Shown: positions 62,522 to 64,000 of the stretch, piece after piece
Layout: every line of letters begins with the position of its first letter
Numbering within the stretch: the stretch's first letter is position 1
NCBI GenBank assembly: GCA_943789205.1
Contig: CALSTG010000001.1
Span: 1,912,435 to 1,976,434 of the forward strand
Source: an uncultured Flavobacteriales bacterium
GTDB lineage: Bacteria > Bacteroidota > Bacteroidia > Flavobacteriales_D > Crocinitomicaceae
Direction: 5' to 3'
Length of the DNA stretch: 64,000 nt
The notes under the pieces: model-generated
The model's input: only the letters and a program-made list of their open reading frames with translations
Database searches by the model: none
What the model was told of the DNA's origin: nothing
Made by a program: the position numbers and the translations under genes

Positions 62522-63668
62522 CTATAAATCACTTAATATTTTTGAGCAAATAAATTTACCTGCTGCTCCATCTCCGAAGAGCTCGGGGAATGTAAAGTCA
62601 GTTTTATAGAGTAAATATGACAAAGCCTTCTTGATTTTATTATAATCGGAACCTGTTAAAATTGCATTACCATTTTCGACAATTTCTACCCATTCGGTTT
62701 GTTCTCTTAATATAACGCAAGGCTTTTTAAAAAAGTATGCCTCTTTTTGAAGCCCTCCACTATCTGTTATTATCAGTCGTGTGTTTTTTTCGAGCGTGAT
62801 GATATCTTTAAAACCAGCAGGTGGTAGCATAAGAATATTTGGGTTATTGCGTATATTTTCAACCAGCTTCTGATCTGAGAGTTGTTCAATCTTTGCTTTT
62901 GTTCTTGGATGAAGGGGGAGAACAATTTTTAGTTTTGTTTCTTTTTGGCAATCGAGTATAGCATTCAGAATATTTTTAAGATTACTCGCAATATCTGTAT
63001 TATTGTCTCTATGTATGGTGCATAAGATGTATTGATCGGAGACTAGGTTTAATTCTTTTAGTAGGTCGTCTTTAGTTTCTTTGGCAAAATAGATACTGTT
63101 ATCCAACATGATATCTCCACAATGATACACATGAGGCATATCAATCGATGCTTTACCTTCAGTATTGGTATTAAAGCCTTCTTTTTTTAAATTCTACAAT
63201 TCCTTGTGCGGTAGGCGAGAAAAGTAAGGTAGACATATGATCGCAAGAGATACGATTTATTTCTTCTGGCATTTTTTTGTTGAAGCTCCGCAGTCCTGCT
63301 TCAATATGAACCACAGGTATATGAATCTTAGCAGCAGCAAGCGCACCTGCAATTGTTGAATTTGTGTCACCATAAAGAATTACCGCATCTGGTTTTTCAT
63401 TAACCAAAATTTGCTCAATGCCTTCCATCATTTTAGCAGTTTGTTTTCCATGACTTCCCGAACCAACATTTATATTATAGTTTGGCGCAGGAATGCCTAA
63501 TTCTTCAAAAAATATTTGTGACATATTTTCATCATAATGCTGTCCGGTATGTACAATAACTTCATCAATTTTATCTTTAAAAAATAAAGATATTGATCGG
63601 CTTATCGCGGAAGCTTTTATAATCTGCGGACGTGCACCAACTATTGTAATGACTTTCTTTTTGTTCAT
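62522..63668 (-). CDS. wecB: UDP-N-acetylglucosamine 2-epimerase, reading frame broken at an A7 run
   Basis: WecB interconverts UDP-GlcNAc and UDP-ManNAc for surface glycans. The first frame (63668 to 63171) has VITIVGARPQIIKASAI, VHTGQHYDENMS, ILYGDTNSTIAGALAA and HIEAGLRSFNKKMPEEINR, then ends EFKKRRL-stop. Coding homology continues in another frame as EGFNTNTEGKASIDMPHVYH and on through CTIHRDNNTD, VLPLHPRTK, LIITDSGGLQKEAYF and REQTEWVE. Removing one A from the run of seven (63182-63188) joins them into 381 residues, the normal length. All catalytic regions are present. Sequencing error, slippage or recent inactivation are all possible. Confidence 0.88.
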
Positions 63669-63758
63669 TTGGTTTAATTCTTCGCTTGTAAAATTAAATA
63701 TTTAACTTACAAAGTATCCATTACTTTTGCATGAGATTAGGAATCCAAAATCTTTAAG

Positions 63759-64000
63759 ATGAAAAAAAAGAAAAAAAACAGAGTGAATGTGGTTTATTCT
63801 ACGAACCCAGATTTTCAATTTGAAGAATTACATGATGCTATTGAAGAAACCTTGGAGCCTGCTCAACAACAACTTTATATTTCTTTAGATCGTAAAAATA
63901 GAGGAGGAAAAGAGGTCACGTTAGTTGAGGGATTTATTGGTTTAGACGAAGATTTAAAAACCTTGGCTAAGACGCTCAAAAGTAAATGTGGTGTCGGAGG
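63759..64000 (+). CDS. SUI1/YciH-family translation factor, 5' part
   Basis: The frame opens at ATG 63759 with a basic start (MKKKKKNRVNVVYSTNP) and runs off the end of the window after 80 codons. The segment YISLDRKNRGGKEVTLVEGF, then LKTLAKTLKSKCGVG, is characteristic of SUI1 domain proteins (bacterial YciH, related to eukaryotic eIF1). About 30 residues are missing. TACTTTTG at 63722-63729 is a likely promoter box. The role in bacteria is thought to be start-site fidelity. Confidence 0.85.
   Translation, partial: MKKKKKNRVNVVYSTNPDFQFEELHDAIEETLEPAQQQLYISLDRKNRGGKEVTLVEGFIGLDEDLKTLAKTLKSKCGVG

Noticed and set aside
1-64000. Mobile elements, phage genes, CRISPR arrays or defence systems
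   Set aside because: No transposase, integrase, terminal inverted repeats, direct-repeat arrays or recognised defence genes were found; the gene content is core throughout.

Overview
The window is a stretch of AT-rich chromosome from a member of the Bacteroidota, most likely a Flavobacteriales-type, probably marine, bacterium. The evidence is: several secreted proteins ending in type IX secretion (T9SS) sorting domains; promoters of the form TTG-N17-21-TAnnTTTG, which this phylum uses in place of TATAAT; a short 288-residue primary sigma factor; TonB-dependent receptors; a serine palmitoyltransferase-like enzyme; and a fused alpha/beta 2-oxo acid dehydrogenase E1. Nearly every gene is a core gene. 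I see no integrase, transposase, CRISPR array, rRNA or tRNA.

Layout. 1-3350: end of a glycosyltransferase, then secDF with a broken reading frame. 3370-7251: a DtxR/MntR-type metal repressor divergent from a TonB-dependent receptor, with a palindromic operator laid over the receptor promoter, then yaaA. 7241-12464: DUF2452 protein and FAD oxidoreductase (minus), then a long secreted coiled-coil protein coupled to the lipoprotein ApbE. 12563-23333: mpl, a DUF4199 protein, rho, a secreted protein of unknown role, dnaB, nth, a membrane J-domain protein, menE-like ligase and dnaX. dnaX is split by an A10 run whose reading frame carries an E. coli-like slippery heptamer. 23440-26854: a pair of M16 peptidase subunits. 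26983-30272: a repeat protein coupled to an NlpC/P60 hydrolase, then murQ and a PyrR-like phosphoribosyltransferase. 30376-31395: radical SAM/SPASM protein.

31396-36646 is a cobalamin uptake operon on the minus strand: promoter, B12 riboswitch, DUF4465 T9SS protein (BtuH-like), BtuB-like receptor, BtuG-like propeller lipoprotein and a second T9SS protein. 36832-48306: an unrecognised membrane protein, rpsO, pnp, a large T9SS protein with a cupredoxin domain, an M1 peptidase apparently fused to an outer-membrane barrel, and sppA. 48313-57234: E1 dehydrogenase, a cutC pseudogene, serine palmitoyltransferase, a long-form GAPDH, rpoD and an HtrA protease. 57361-64000: dapF, an unknown protein, a GNAT acetyltransferase, mltG and glycosylasparaginase in one run, then a polysaccharide deacetylase and a frame-broken wecB on the minus strand, and the start of a SUI1/YciH gene.

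Shared themes are envelope growth and recycling (Mpl, MurQ, NlpC/P60, DapF, MltG, WecB, SecDF, HtrA, SppA) and nutrient capture at the outer membrane (metal and B12). Three conserved genes (secDF, dnaX, wecB) are each broken by one base at or near an A run. These may be sequencing errors or sites of slippage. cutC, in contrast, carries several lesions and looks truly dead.
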